From Kiloniellaceae bacterium (GTDB lineage: Bacteria > Pseudomonadota > Alphaproteobacteria > Kiloniellales > J153): DNA of 64,000 bases. The notes below the pieces were generated by a model, which did no database searches, was not told the origin of the DNA, and saw only the letters and a program-made list of their open reading frames with translations. Location of the stretch: positions 62,001 to 126,000 of the forward strand of contig JAJFGJ010000002.1 in the NCBI GenBank assembly GCA_021776175.1, in the 5' to 3' direction. Shown here piece by piece: positions 17,041-25,590 of the stretch; the stretch's first letter is position 1; every line of letters starts with the position of its first letter. A program made the translations under genes and the position numbers.

Positions 17041-18177
17041 TTACAGGCCGGACACGGTTTCGGCGATCAGCATATCGACCACTTGGCGCTGCGCCTCGAT
17101 TTTTTCCGCTCCGGCCTGCAACGCCTCCCGATACACGGCGATTTGCCGATGCGCGCTGGTCCCGCCGGCGACAATTTCTCGCGTGTGCTCGATCTCCGGA
17201 AGGCAGTCGAGCGCCTGGGCGTCGCTGTGCACGAGTTCAATGAGCTCTTCAAGCAGATCGCCGTAAGGAACGATTTCGCCAATGCCGAAGTCGATAAGCC
17301 CCTGATCCGTGCCATAACGCTGGGCGCGCCAGCGATTCTCTTTAATCAGCATGCGTGAATAACGGCGCCAGCGCTGATTATTGCGCTTAAGCCGATAGAG
17401 CATACGCAGCAGGCAAACGAACAGTGCCGCGATCGACACGCCATCTTGAAGGCGTGTGCAGATATCGGAGATGCGCAACTCAAGGGTTGGAAAGCGCGAC
17501 GAGGGGCGCACGTCCCACCACAGCTTGGAGGCATCCTCGATCACTCCGGCGCCGGTCATAATATCGATGTGCCTTTGATATTCGCCCCAGCTGTCAAAGG
17601 TTTCCGGCAAACCGGAACGCGGCAATTCGTCGAAAACGGAAATCCGGTAAGACTTCAACCCGGTGTCCTCTCCACGCCAAAACGGCGAAGAAGTGGATAA
17701 AGCGAGCAAGTGCGGAAGGAAGTAACTGACCTGACCCAAAAGATCGATGCGCAAGTCGTCGTCGTCCAAACCGACATGGACATGCATGCCGCAGATCACC
17801 AAGCGGCGCGCGACCGTTTGCATATCGCGCGCGATGGCGTGGTAGCGTTCCTTATCGGTATGCTTTTGACGGTCCCAGACGGCGAAGGGGTGCGTGGAGG
17901 CGGCGATCGGCGCCAGACCGTGTTCTCCGGCAACCTCGGCCACGCATTGCCGCATCCGGGCCAGATCCTGCCGGGCTTCTTTCACCGTAGCGCAAACCCG
18001 TGTGCCGACTTCGATTTGAGATTGCAGAAACTCCGGACTGACCTGAGATTTCAGCCGGCGCTGGCATTCAATCATCAAGGCCTCGGGCACGTCGACAGCT
18101 AGATCGCGGGTCTTGCGATCGACCAGAAGATACTCTTCTTCCATGCCGATTGTGAAAGGCGGTTCTTTTTTCGTCAT
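17041..18177 (-). CDS. Carboxylate-amine ligase, GCS2/YbdK family
   Basis: A 378-residue member of the glutamate-cysteine ligase type 2 (YbdK) family, ATP-grasp-like enzymes that join an amino group to a glutamate-like carboxylate; E. coli YbdK has weak gamma-glutamylcysteine ligase activity. Signatures are [13 protein letters not shown] at the N terminus (Glu cluster binds metal), [16 protein letters not shown], and the pattern [20 protein letters not shown] choose the ATG at 18177, which overlaps the stop of the upstream N-formylglutamate amidohydrolase gene by 4 bases (ATGA); an earlier in-frame codon at 18252 would run far into that gene. The coupling suggests both enzymes act on glutamyl or formyl-amino-acid compounds, but the substrate is not known. 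Confidence 0.88.
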   Translation of the reverse strand: MTKKEPPFTIGMEEEYLLVDRKTRDLAVDVPEALMIECQRRLKSQVSPEFLQSQIEVGTRVCATVKEARQDLARMRQCVAEVAGEHGLAPIAASTHPFAVWDRQKHTDKERYHAIARDMQTVARRLVICGMHVHVGLDDDDLRIDLLGQVSYFLPHLLALSTSSPFWRGEDTGLKSYRISVFDELPRSGLPETFDSWGEYQRHIDIMTGAGVIEDASKLWWDVRPSSRFPTLELRISDICTRLQDGVSIAALFVCLLRMLYRLKRNNQRWRRYSRMLIKENRWRAQRYGTDQGLIDFGIGEIVPYGDLLEELIELVHSDAQALDCLPEIEHTREIVAGGTSAHRQIAVYREALQAGAEKIEAQRQVVDMLIAETVSGL

Positions 18178-19001
18178 ATCCCTCGCCTTGCTTCGTGGAC
18201 GCTTGGATCGGATAGGGTGGAACCAAGCGCGCGATGCAGACGCTCGGCCCACTCGGCGGCGCCATGATGGGTGTCGATGAGATCCTGGCGCACCTCGATC
18301 AGCACGTTCGCCAAGCCGCGCGGTTCCGCGTGAACGTGTAGAGTATAGCCGTGATTATCGCGGCCGGAATAGGGCTCGTTGTCGCCGACGGTCAAGCCTT
18401 GAGAGCGCAGGGCCGCCATTAACGGTACCGGCAGGCGCGCGTCGCGGTTCCATAAGACGCAAACCTGCCAGGGCCGCTCCAGACCCTTCATGACCGGGGT
18501 AAAACTGTGCATGGAAATAACAGCGGGCGCGGGGCCGCGGGCGGCCATGGAGTCCAGTTTTCGCGCGATAATCTCGTGATACGCTTTGTGGAAGGTAGAA
18601 AACCGCACGCGCCGCGCCGCCTCCGGCAGGTCGCGGTTGCCCGGCACGATGACGCCGTCGCTCAGCTGCGGTATCAATGTCGGGTCATCCAATGCCCGGT
18701 TAGGATCGATAACCAGGCGTGAAAAATGACTGAGCACCGCGGGCGCATCCAGGTGCCGGGCCAAATCCCGGGTTACTTCCGCGATCCCGATATCCCAAGC
18801 GACATGGCGCGACAGCTCCGCCTCGCTTAACCCCAGGTTATTCAGCGCGCCCGGCACGAAACGCGCGGCATGGTCGCACAGCAAGAGGACCGGCGCGCCG
18901 CCGGCCTCGTTGTGGACCTCGAAAGGCGGGGGTTCGCCCGGCGCGAGGATCGTGGCGGCCTCCCCCGGGAGGTTAGGATTTGTCATGTCGCAGGTATCCA
19001 T
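18174..19001 (-). CDS. N-formylglutamate amidohydrolase family protein (copy 1)
   Basis: A 275-residue N-formylglutamate amidohydrolase-family enzyme. Family elements: [51 protein letters not shown], the conserved His in [13 protein letters not shown], and [35 protein letters not shown]. These carry the zinc-ligand His/Glu residues of the family. The start at 19001 has CCGGGGCCAATC ahead of it; an open frame reaches 19151 but lacks a ribosome site. It is coupled to the GCS2-like ligase downstream and divergent from the GntR gene. Because no hut genes are near, the true substrate may be another N-acyl or N-formyl amino acid. Confidence 0.85.
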   Translation of the reverse strand: MDTCDMTNPNLPGEAATILAPGEPPPFEVHNEAGGAPVLLLCDHAARFVPGALNNLGLSEAELSRHVAWDIGIAEVTRDLARHLDAPAVLSHFSRLVIDPNRALDDPTLIPQLSDGVIVPGNRDLPEAARRVRFSTFHKAYHEIIARKLDSMAARGPAPAVISMHSFTPVMKGLERPWQVCVLWNRDARLPVPLMAALRSQGLTVGDNEPYSGRDNHGYTLHVHAEPRGLANVLIEVRQDLIDTHHGAAEWAERLHRALGSTLSDPSVHEARRGI

Positions 19002-19113
19002 GATTGGCCCCGGAATATAGCGGCGGATACCGGCGCGCAACAGGGATGAGCCAGATTCTCCGCTTGCCGCAACGCTAATCCGCTCTATACGCCGTCGCGA
19101 AAGCCACCGTGTC

Positions 19114-19142
19114 TTGACGTGGGCCCGTGCCCGGCCGATAAC
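19114..19142 (+). promoter_or_regulatory. Promoter of the GntR regulator gene
   Basis: TTGACG (19114-19119), 17-base spacer, GATAAC (19137-19142). The start site would be near 19149, just before the palindromic operator, the same order seen at the glc promoter. Confidence 0.5.
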
Positions 19143-19153
19143 ATCTTTCATGA

Positions 19154-19168
19154 AGTGGTGTTACCAAT
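19154..19168 (+). promoter_or_regulatory. GntR/FCD operator upstream of the GntR gene (probable autoregulation)
   Basis: AGTGGTGTTACCAAT contains the TGGT-N3-ACCA palindrome used by the PdhR/GlcC/LldR branch of GntR regulators. It lies just downstream of the predicted start site and carries the same outer bases as the glc site at 32471-32485 (AGTGGT-N3-ACCAAT). Confidence 0.65.
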
Positions 19169-19219
19169 ATGCCAGTTCCGGCCCGCTATGCCGCCAACCC
19201 TGTAAATGGGTGTAATTCC

Positions 19220-20014
19220 ATGCCGAAAACAGCCTTGGACCCCAGATTCCATGAGATTTCGCGCGAGCGGGTCGCTGACCGTGTGGCGCAGGAGCTGTTG
19301 CGCCTGATCGCCGCGGGCGAATTGGTGCCCGGCGAGCGCTTGCCCGGTGAACGGCACTTGGCCGAAATGATGAACGTGAGCCGAGTCTCGATTCGAACCG
19401 CCCTGCAGCACCTCAAAAGCCGGGGCTTCATTGCCGCCGTTCAAGGTGGCGGCACCCGGGTCTTGGCGGCGGCGGCCAGCGATTGCACCTCGGCCTTGGC
19501 GCATTTGGTGCAAGTCGACCGCCAGAACCTGTACGATCTGGCCGAGATTCGTGCCGGGCTGGAGGTATGGGCGGCGCGGCGCGCGGCGGAAAGGGGCACG
19601 GAAAAGCAAATCGCCGAAATCGAGGGCGCCTTCGCGACCATGAGCAGCCCCTGCCGCCCCGCGTCCTTTAAGGCCCGGGATGACCTGCGCCTGCATTTGG
19701 CGGTCGGCAAGGCATCGGGCAGCGCGGTCTACATGCATTTGATGAGCATACTGAGCGATATCCTAGAAGAGATGTTCGCCTACCATCGCTACACCCTGCA
19801 AATCGGTCCAACTTACGATCAACTTCTCATGAACCAGCACCGGGCCATATGCGACACGATACAGGCGCGCGACGCCGAGGCGGCGGCGCAAGCCATGGCC
19901 ACCCATTTGCAAACCGTGTTATCGAGCTACCAGAGCACCCAAGAGACGGAAACGGTGCCAAAGGCACCGCGCGCCGAAATCAACCCCAATATTCAAAAAT
20001 TGGCCGGACGCTAA
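19220..20014 (+). CDS. GntR-family transcription regulator, FCD (PdhR/GlcC-like)
   Basis: A 264-residue regulator with an N-terminal winged helix-turn-helix (about 10-80; LPGERHLAEMMNVSRVSIRTALQHLKSRGFIAAVQGGGTRV) and a C-terminal FCD all-helical ligand domain (about 100-235), with metal-ligand candidates in DDLRLHLAVGKASG and NQHRAICDTIQARD. FCD members bind small carboxylates, fatty acyl or hydroxy acids. An ATG at 19169 abuts the operator and is in frame; I prefer 19220, since the upstream one begins directly on the operator and has no ribosome site, but the choice is uncertain. The identical operator half-sites here and at glcDEF (32.5 kb) suggest that it controls glycolate oxidation and itself. 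It is divergent from the N-formylglutamate amidohydrolase gene. Confidence 0.9.
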   Translation: MPKTALDPRFHEISRERVADRVAQELLRLIAAGELVPGERLPGERHLAEMMNVSRVSIRTALQHLKSRGFIAAVQGGGTRVLAAAASDCTSALAHLVQVDRQNLYDLAEIRAGLEVWAARRAAERGTEKQIAEIEGAFATMSSPCRPASFKARDDLRLHLAVGKASGSAVYMHLMSILSDILEEMFAYHRYTLQIGPTYDQLLMNQHRAICDTIQARDAEAAAQAMATHLQTVLSSYQSTQETETVPKAPRAEINPNIQKLAGR

Positions 20015-20251
20015 GGACTTCACCCGGGTATCCAGCCTGGTTTGGAGCCAGAGCGCACCTCCGCGTGGATTCGCGACAGCACGATTGGCGCTCACCGCAA
20101 TCCGCCTAAAATTGTAGAAAATACTCAGGGAAAAGCGCGGATCGAGCGCACGTAAACCTGCCAGCCTAGAGTACTTTCCGACCATAAACGAGCATACGAA
20201 TCGTTAAGGCAGCTTTGTTAGCATCGCTGAGCCAATCCAAGCGGTATTCCA

Positions 20252-20626
20252 ATGAACCTGCACGAAATACAACCTAAAGCGGTATCCGAAAGCCCTCACC
20301 AATCGACGGCGGCGTTATCGCGCGTAATGGCGCGCATGCCGTGGGAGATTAGCTCGGGCTTTACCCCGGAACAGCTCGAAGCCCTGGACAAGGCACTGGA
20401 TTTTAACAATCCGACCCCGCATACCATTAATCTGCGGGTAACGTTATTTGGCTTGTTTTATCTCGTGGTGCTTGGCGGGCCGGAACGGAGAAAGCCCGAA
20501 CGACGGGCCGAAGAACGCAAGCGCCATCCTCTAAACTCATGGGGGAACGTCGCGTTTTTAACGGGGGTAGCGATCCTCGGTATTACCTTCGGCCACACGC
20601 TACGCTCATTGATCTTGGAAGGATGA
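20252..20626 (+). CDS. Small two-helix membrane protein, hypothetical
   Basis: A 124-residue protein I do not recognise. The first 55 residues are soluble (ALSRVMARMPWEISSGFTPEQLEALDKALDF), then come two hydrophobic segments, about 60-75 (LRVTLFGLFYLVVLGG) and 98-115 (NVAFLTGVAILGITFGHTL), separated by a very basic loop PERRKPERRAEERKRHP, consistent with an inner-membrane protein whose loop faces the cytoplasm. Its stop codon is embedded in the first possible start of the Flp pilin gene, so the two are probably cotranscribed and it may assist the pilin. The gene is slightly AT-richer than average for the window. Confidence 0.62.
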   Translation: MNLHEIQPKAVSESPHQSTAALSRVMARMPWEISSGFTPEQLEALDKALDFNNPTPHTINLRVTLFGLFYLVVLGGPERRKPERRAEERKRHPLNSWGNVAFLTGVAILGITFGHTLRSLILEG

Positions 20627-20631
20627 GGCCG

Positions 20632-20841
20632 ATGTCTCACCTTAGTATCGCGGAAAAGCATATCCAACGTTTCGCCGAAGACACCACCGGCGCCACGATG
20701 ATCGAGTACGCCTTGATAATCAGCCTCGTTTCTATCGCCATCGGTTTTGTGATCCCTGAAATCAAAGCGTCGATCGACGTGCTCTTCTTGCGCACCGCTT
20801 CCGGGTTGGAGGATGCGGCGGCGGGCGCGGTCGCACCTTAA
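20632..20841 (+). CDS. Flp/Fap-type pilin
   Basis: A 69-residue type IVb Flp prepilin, too short and overlapping to stand out as a long frame. The prepilin site is clear: FAEDTTG followed by ATMIEYALIISLVSIAIGF, with cleavage after Gly, Glu at +5 and Tyr at +6 as in all Flp pilins, and a hydrophobic helix after it. I prefer the ATG at 20632 because GGAAGG lies 9 bases upstream; the ATG at 20623 overlaps the preceding stop as ATGA and would add MRP. No tad/cpa secretion genes or prepilin peptidase lie in this window, so the assembly machinery must be elsewhere. Confidence 0.85.
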   Translation: MSHLSIAEKHIQRFAEDTTGATMIEYALIISLVSIAIGFVIPEIKASIDVLFLRTASGLEDAAAGAVAP

Positions 20842-20892
20842 AATCAACGCCCCTGGGGGCTAGCCGCGACCATCCCTATCAATATCATACTA

Positions 20893-20916
20893 TAGCGCCG
20901 CATCTAATTGGCGCTA
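20893..20916. repeat. Inverted repeat TAGCGCC...GGCGCTA downstream of the pilin gene
   Basis: Perfect 7-base arms around a 10-base loop (GCATCTAATT on the plus strand). It could form a hairpin at the end of the pilin transcript, or just after the tiny ORF on the other strand, but lacks a T run on either strand. Confidence 0.45.
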
Positions 20917-20973
20917 GCAGTGCTCCGTCCGCAGCGCCTGTCGGGCTGCCGGTGCGGTCACGGCGGTCGTCAT
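20914..20973 (-). CDS. Possible 19-residue small ORF with strong ribosome site
   Basis: On the minus strand GAGGAGAAAGCG stands directly before an ATG that opens a 19-codon frame, MTTAVTAPAARQALRTEHC, ending in TAG. The stop codon is the first half of the inverted repeat at 20893-20916. The Shine-Dalgarno match is better than for many genes in this window, which makes chance less likely, but there is no recognised family. It is divergent from pyk. It may be a small protein, a leader peptide or nothing. Confidence 0.3.
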   Translation of the reverse strand: MTTAVTAPAARQALRTEHC

Positions 20974-21020
20974 CGCTTTCTCCTCGTGCAATTAAGGCGA
21001 TCCAAAGCTAGGTTCCAGGA

Positions 21021-22439
21021 ATGCCACGCCAACGTAAAGTCAAAATCATCGCGACCATGGGACCGGCTTCGTCCGATCCGGCAATGGTTCGCTCCCTGTT
21101 CGATGCCGGGGTCGATGTCTTTCGCCTGAATTTCAGCCACGGCACCCACGAAGACCACCAGCGCAACGTCGAGACCATCCGCGCCTTGGAACGCGAAACC
21201 AAGCACCCGATCGGCATCCTAATGGATTTGCAAGGGCCCAAGCTGCGTGTCGGCGCCTTCGTGGGCGATACCGTGGAGCTAACCGCCGGCACGTCTTTTC
21301 GCCTCGATCTGGACGATGCTCTCGGCGACGCCCACCGCGCGCCGCTGCCGCATCCGGAAATCTTCGCGGCGCTGACACCGGGCACGGACCTGCTGCTCGA
21401 CGACGGCAAGCTACGGCTCAGGGTCAAGGAATGCGGCCAGGATTTCGCCGAGACCGAGATCGTCACGGGAGGCCCTTTATCGAACCGCAAGGGCGTCAAC
21501 GTGCCCGGCGTGATTCTGCCTATCTCGCCCTTGACCGACAAGGATCGCAAGGACCTGCGGTTCGGACTTGAGTTGGGCGCTGACTGGGCCGGACTCTCCT
21601 TCGTGCAGCGGCCCGAGGACGTGGCCGAGGCCCGGCGCCTGATCGCCGGGCGCGCGGCGATCATGATCAAAGTCGAGAAGCCGGCCGCGATCACGCACCT
21701 CGAACGCCTGATCGAGATGTCGGATGCGGTCATGGTCGCGCGCGGCGATTTGGGTGTGGAGATGCCGCCGGAAGACGTGCCCAGCCTCCAGAAACGCATC
21801 GTCCGTGCCTGCCGCATGGCCGGTAAGCCGGTGGTGGTCGCGACTCAGATGCTCGATTCCATGGTCCATGCGCCGGCGCCCACGCGCGCGGAGGCCTCCG
21901 ACGTCGCGACCGCGGTCTATGACGGCGCCGATGCGGTGATGCTTTCGGCTGAAACCGCCACCGGCGACTACCCGGTCGAGACCGTGACCATGATGAACCG
22001 AATCGCGATCCGTACCGAAGCCGACCCCTTGTACCGGCCGGTCGTACACGCCCTGCACCCGGAGCCGGAGCCGACGGCGCCGGACGCTATCTCCGCCGCC
22101 GCCGCGCAAGTCGCGGCCACCATCAACGCGGCCGCCATCGTCAGCTATACGACCTCTGGCTCGACCGCGTTGCGCGCGGCGCGCGAGCGGCCCGACGTGC
22201 CGATCCTGGTGCTGACCTCCAAGATCGAAACCGCGCGGCGGCTGGCGGTTACCTGGGGCGCGCACTGCGTGCAGACCGCCGATGTGCGTACCTTTCAGGA
22301 AATGGTGCAAAAGGCCTGCGGCATCGCCCTAACCGAAGGCATTGCCAAGGTCGGGGATAAAATCATTGTCACCGCCGGCGTGCCCTTCGGCACCCCGGGC
22401 GCGACCAATGTCCTGCGCATCGCCTGGGTCGAGGGCTAG
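21021..22439 (+). CDS. pyk: Pyruvate kinase
   Basis: A 472-residue pyruvate kinase that converts phosphoenolpyruvate and ADP to pyruvate and ATP, the final step of glycolysis and of the Entner-Doudoroff route. Landmarks: KIIATMGPAS at the N terminus, VFRLNFSHGTHEDH, substrate and metal segment GPKLRVG, the signature MIKVEKPAAITHLERLIEMSDAVMVARGDLGVEMP with the catalytic Lys and metal-binding Glu, the CRMAGKPVVVATQMLDSM strand and EASDVATAVYDGADAVMLSAETATGDYP. The C-terminal allosteric domain (about 345-472) is present. Length is standard. The stop lies inside a 22-base tandem duplication. It is monocistronic, convergent with an MFS gene. Confidence 0.96.
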   Translation: MPRQRKVKIIATMGPASSDPAMVRSLFDAGVDVFRLNFSHGTHEDHQRNVETIRALERETKHPIGILMDLQGPKLRVGAFVGDTVELTAGTSFRLDLDDALGDAHRAPLPHPEIFAALTPGTDLLLDDGKLRLRVKECGQDFAETEIVTGGPLSNRKGVNVPGVILPISPLTDKDRKDLRFGLELGADWAGLSFVQRPEDVAEARRLIAGRAAIMIKVEKPAAITHLERLIEMSDAVMVARGDLGVEMPPEDVPSLQKRIVRACRMAGKPVVVATQMLDSMVHAPAPTRAEASDVATAVYDGADAVMLSAETATGDYPVETVTMMNRIAIRTEADPLYRPVVHALHPEPEPTAPDAISAAAAQVAATINAAAIVSYTTSGSTALRAARERPDVPILVLTSKIETARRLAVTWGAHCVQTADVRTFQEMVQKACGIALTEGIAKVGDKIIVTAGVPFGTPGATNVLRIAWVEG

Positions 22440-22462
22440 AATCGCCTGGGGCGAGGGCTAAT
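22419..22462 (+). repeat. 22-base imperfect tandem duplication at the pyk stop
   Basis: ATCGCCTGGGTCGAGGGCTA (22419 onward) is repeated as ATCGCCTGGGGCGAGGGCTA (22441 onward). The first copy carries the pyk TAG stop; the second repeats the same C-terminal coding text followed by TAA outside the gene. It looks like a recent slippage or duplication event. Confidence 0.85.
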
Positions 22463-22468
22463 CGGGCT

Positions 22469-23671
22469 CTAAGCCGGCGCGCGGCTTTCCGCCACGGGCC
22501 GATCGGAAATGGGCCAGTGCAGCGCCGCCGCCATGAGGCCTAGCACGATCGCCACGATCCACACGGCGTCGTAGGAACCGGTCATATCGTAGCTGATACC
22601 GCCCAGCCAAGCGCCGAAGAACGATCCCATCTGGTGGCTCAACATGACAATCCCGAACAAGGTCGCCAGATAGCGCGCGCCGAAGATATCGCCAACCAGA
22701 CCACTGGTCAGAGGCACGGTGCTGAGCCACAACAGGCCGAAGCTAGCGGAAAACACCCAGACGGCTAGTTCCGTCTTGGGCGCGATCATGAACAGAAAGA
22801 TTGTGCCCACCCGCGCAAGATAGATACCCGACAGCAAGTATTTCTTGCGGTATCGCCCGCCCAGATACCCCGCCAAGAGACCGCCAATGATATTGAAAAA
22901 TCCGATCACGCCGAGCGCACTGGCCCCAACGATGGGGTCGAGGCCGAAGGTATTGATGTAGGCGGGCAAGTGAGTCGCGATGAAGGCGACATGAAATCCA
23001 CACACGAAAAACCCACCGTTCAAAAGTTGGTAGCCGCGGTGACGGCGCGCTTCGCTCACGGCGGCGCCAAGAGTCAGGCCGCCGGATGAATCCGCCGCGG
23101 GCTTGCCGGCCAGGGCTGCCGCCAGGGGCACGATCAGAGCGCTCAGCGCGGCGAGAACAAGCAGCGCGCCGACCCAGCCGAACCATCCCATGGTTATCTG
23201 CGTAAAAGGCAGCAACAGAAATTGGCCCACGGACCCACCCGCTGAAGTGAGGCCCAGTGCGACGCTACGCCGTTCCGGCGGCACCGCCCGCGCGACGGCC
23301 GACAATACCATGGGAAAGCCGCAAGCCGCGACCGCGAAGCCGACCAATACGCCGCCGCCCAGATGCAAGGCGAACACGGAGTCGCCAAGCGCCATGATCA
23401 GAAGACCGCAAACGTAAACGACACCGCCGAAAACCAGGCAACGCCCAGTTCCGTAGCGATCGGCGAGAACGCCAAAAAAAGGAGTCAGCAAGCCCCAGAT
23501 CAGGTTTTGCACGGCAATGGCCAGGGCGAAATTGCCCCGCCCGATGCCGAATTCTTCCGTCATGGGCTCCAGGAACAGGCCAAAGGTCTGCCGGGTTCCC
23601 ATATTGAGCGCCAGGATAGCAGCGCCGCAAATCAGTGTGACGGCCGGCAACCGCCAGGTTTTCGCACTCAT
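22469..23671 (-). CDS. MFS transporter
   Basis: A 400-residue major facilitator with about twelve hydrophobic helices. The A-like motif between helices 2 and 3 reads GVLADRYGTGR, and helix 1-2 text LNMGTRQTFGLFLEPMTEEFGIGRGNFALAIAVQNLIWG is typical of the oxalate/formate-antiporter-like branch that includes many monocarboxylate or uncharacterised exporters. The second half has LGVIGFFNIIGGLLAGYLGGRYRKKYLL in the equivalent position. Substrate cannot be read. It is transcribed alone towards pyk. A second MFS gene of a similar kind lies at 57.8 kb. Confidence 0.88.
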   Translation of the reverse strand: MSAKTWRLPAVTLICGAAILALNMGTRQTFGLFLEPMTEEFGIGRGNFALAIAVQNLIWGLLTPFFGVLADRYGTGRCLVFGGVVYVCGLLIMALGDSVFALHLGGGVLVGFAVAACGFPMVLSAVARAVPPERRSVALGLTSAGGSVGQFLLLPFTQITMGWFGWVGALLVLAALSALIVPLAAALAGKPAADSSGGLTLGAAVSEARRHRGYQLLNGGFFVCGFHVAFIATHLPAYINTFGLDPIVGASALGVIGFFNIIGGLLAGYLGGRYRKKYLLSGIYLARVGTIFLFMIAPKTELAVWVFSASFGLLWLSTVPLTSGLVGDIFGARYLATLFGIVMLSHQMGSFFGAWLGGISYDMTGSYDAVWIVAIVLGLMAAALHWPISDRPVAESRAPA

Positions 23672-23879
23672 GGCGCCGCGTTTCCTCCGAAGAATCGACC
23701 GATAATTCTACGCGGGGCAAATGCTTTCATGCTAGAACCAAAACCCGTATCCAAACGCACGCATAACAGCCATGCAGTGGCGCGCGCGCACCCTATGAGC
23801 GTTTGAAATGGAATTACAGGCGGACGGTCAGTAGCTTTAGGCCCAAAGATTCTAAGAGTACGGCCTGCGCCGTTTCCCG

Positions 23880-24737
23880 TCAGTCTTTGCCACCAAAGAG
23901 ACTTTTGACGGCATCCTTGGCGCCCTTTGCCGCATCCCCGACCGCCCCGGTCGCACTGCCCGCGCCATCGCCCAGGGCCTTGGCCGCGCCGCCCGTGCCC
24001 GCGCCGATCGCCTTGAGCGCGCCCGAAGCGTTTTCACCCAAGGCGTCGGTGATCGAACTGAGGTCGATACCGCCCACCAGCGAGGTTACCTGAGCCAGAA
24101 CCGCGTCCATGGTCTGACTCGCCACTTCTCCCGGACTCGCGCCGCCCTCTTTCTTGCCTACGTCCTTCAGGTGGATATTGGGAAGGTCGGCGTCCATGGC
24201 GTTATCCAGGAACTGACTGACCAAGATGCTGACCTTGCCGTTTTTCAGATAGATGTTTTCGATAATCAGGTTCGGCCCCTCGTCGCTTCCGGAGTCCGAG
24301 CCGCCACCGGAGTCCGAGCCGCCACCGCCCAGGGATTTCTGAAAGGCCTCGACGCTTTCCTTGATCTTATCGATATTGCTTCCGCTTTCGCCGATTTCAT
24401 AGGTGATGTGCGGGGCGTCTATCAGGACTTCTTTGACGATGATCGGATCCTGATCCAGGGTCGCCGTATCCAGGGTCACGCTGACTTCACCGAAGCTGAA
24501 GGCGTTATCGGTTTTAAAGCCAGCGGGATTGGCCATGACGAAACCCTTGAGGGTTCCTTTTCCACTGACCAAATCGACATCGGCATCGGCCAGAGTGACT
24601 TTCGTGTTTGTCACTTCCGAACCGGTCGTTTCCACCGCGGTTTTGATAAGAGAACCCAGAAAGAAAAAGACAACAACGATAGCCACGATGCCGAGCGCAA
24701 CGACACTTCCGCCGCCTATCAAAAGTCCGCGTTTCAT
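23880..24737 (-). CDS. AsmA-like membrane-anchored protein
   Basis: A 285-residue protein with one N-terminal anchor (about 3-27, GGSVVALGIVAIVVVFFFLGSLI) and a long periplasmic part. The segment TKVTLADADVDLVSGKGTLKGFVMANPAGFKTDNAFSFGEVSVTLDTATL and VLIDAPHITYEIG are repeated-strand patterns of AsmA/DUF748-type proteins that act at the outer-membrane side in lipid transport or assembly. A Gly/Ser/Asp linker (GGGGSDSGGGSDSGSDEG, encoded by an exact 18-base tandem repeat) joins it to the second half, and the tail is Ala/Gly-rich. I start at 24737 because GGAAGGGAAATACT precedes that ATG; an open frame extends to 24788. It stands alone. Confidence 0.72.
   Translation of the reverse strand: MKRGLLIGGGSVVALGIVAIVVVFFFLGSLIKTAVETTGSEVTNTKVTLADADVDLVSGKGTLKGFVMANPAGFKTDNAFSFGEVSVTLDTATLDQDPIIVKEVLIDAPHITYEIGESGSNIDKIKESVEAFQKSLGGGGSDSGGGSDSGSDEGPNLIIENIYLKNGKVSILVSQFLDNAMDADLPNIHLKDVGKKEGGASPGEVASQTMDAVLAQVTSLVGGIDLSSITDALGENASGALKAIGAGTGGAAKALGDGAGSATGAVGDAAKGAKDAVKSLFGGKD
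24291..24326. repeat. Two exact 18-base tandem repeats inside the AsmA-like gene
   Basis: GGAGTCCGAGCCGCCACC occurs twice head to tail and encodes the GGGSDS units of a flexible linker on the minus strand. Copy number could vary between strains by slippage. Confidence 0.9.
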
Positions 24738-24944
24738 AGTATTTCCCTTCCTGGTTGATACATGACCTCTAATACCAAGTCTCCGCAAGGTGGCGGAATT
24801 TGCTCATTCATAGGTCACGGAATACCTGTCTATCGACCGCATCTTGGCCGAAAGCCATAATAAAACAGTCAAATCGAAAGGCAACCTGCTATGTCGCCTG
24901 GAAGTAGCGGAAACCAGGCTTTTCATATGGCGCCACTATAGGTT

Positions 24945-25493
24945 TCAGATATCCCGGCGCCCCAAGCGGCCGCGCAATATCTTGGCGTTTTGCCTGGCGC
25001 CCAAAGCAAGGGGGTAGACCTCCAAGGCGGCCTCGAAGGAATCGAGCGCCAACTCTTCCTCGTCAAGCTGCATATAGACCAGACCCCGCCCCGACAGGGC
25101 GCCGAAATGGCGCGGTTCCAGCGCCAAGGTCTTGTCGATATCCAGCAACGATTCTTCGAAATTACCTATGAGATAATGCACCGTCGCGCGCTTGTTCCAG
25201 CCTTCGGCGAATCCGGGCGCGATGGCGACAATCTGGTCGAACTTTCCCAGGGCGGCGCGCAAGTCGCCACGGCCCATGGCCGAAGTGCCTTCCCTCAGAA
25301 GGATTCCCGTGGCGCGGTCATCGACTTGGCCCCAGATATTCCAGATCGCCGATTCGACAAGACGCGCCATATCGGGATCGGGAGCCGACTTGAGTTGATC
25401 GAACAAACCTAACAGCCGGGCATCGCCCTGGTCGGCGCGCGCATTCGCGCCCGCTGGGAACACCAAGCCGATCGCCAAGGCTATTGCCGCCAT
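24945..25493 (-). CDS. Exported tetratricopeptide-repeat protein
   Basis: A 182-residue TPR protein with an N-terminal signal peptide (MAAIALAIGLVFPAGANARA, cleavage likely after ANA or ARA). The mature part has tandem 34-residue helix pairs: ATGILLREGTSAMGRGDLRAALGKFDQIVAIAPGFAEGWNKRATVHYLIGNFEESLLDIDKTLALEPRHFGALSGRGLVYMQLDEEELALDSFEAALEVYP, matching the W/L/G/Y/A/F/A/P consensus. TPRs mediate protein contacts, so a scaffold in the periplasm is likely. The ATG at 25493 gives the best signal peptide; the frame reaches 25538. Homologues in alphaproteobacteria are annotated only as TPR proteins. It is divergent from the DUF2817 gene. Confidence 0.8.
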   Translation of the reverse strand: MAAIALAIGLVFPAGANARADQGDARLLGLFDQLKSAPDPDMARLVESAIWNIWGQVDDRATGILLREGTSAMGRGDLRAALGKFDQIVAIAPGFAEGWNKRATVHYLIGNFEESLLDIDKTLALEPRHFGALSGRGLVYMQLDEEELALDSFEAALEVYPLALGARQNAKILRGRLGRRDI

Positions 25494-25590
25494 ATACCTC
25501 ACACTGTTTAGTATGCCCCGGTGCGCCGTAAAACCCAAGCATCTAGCTCACGCGCCACATATCACGATTTGCTGAAGGAGATCCTGGACC

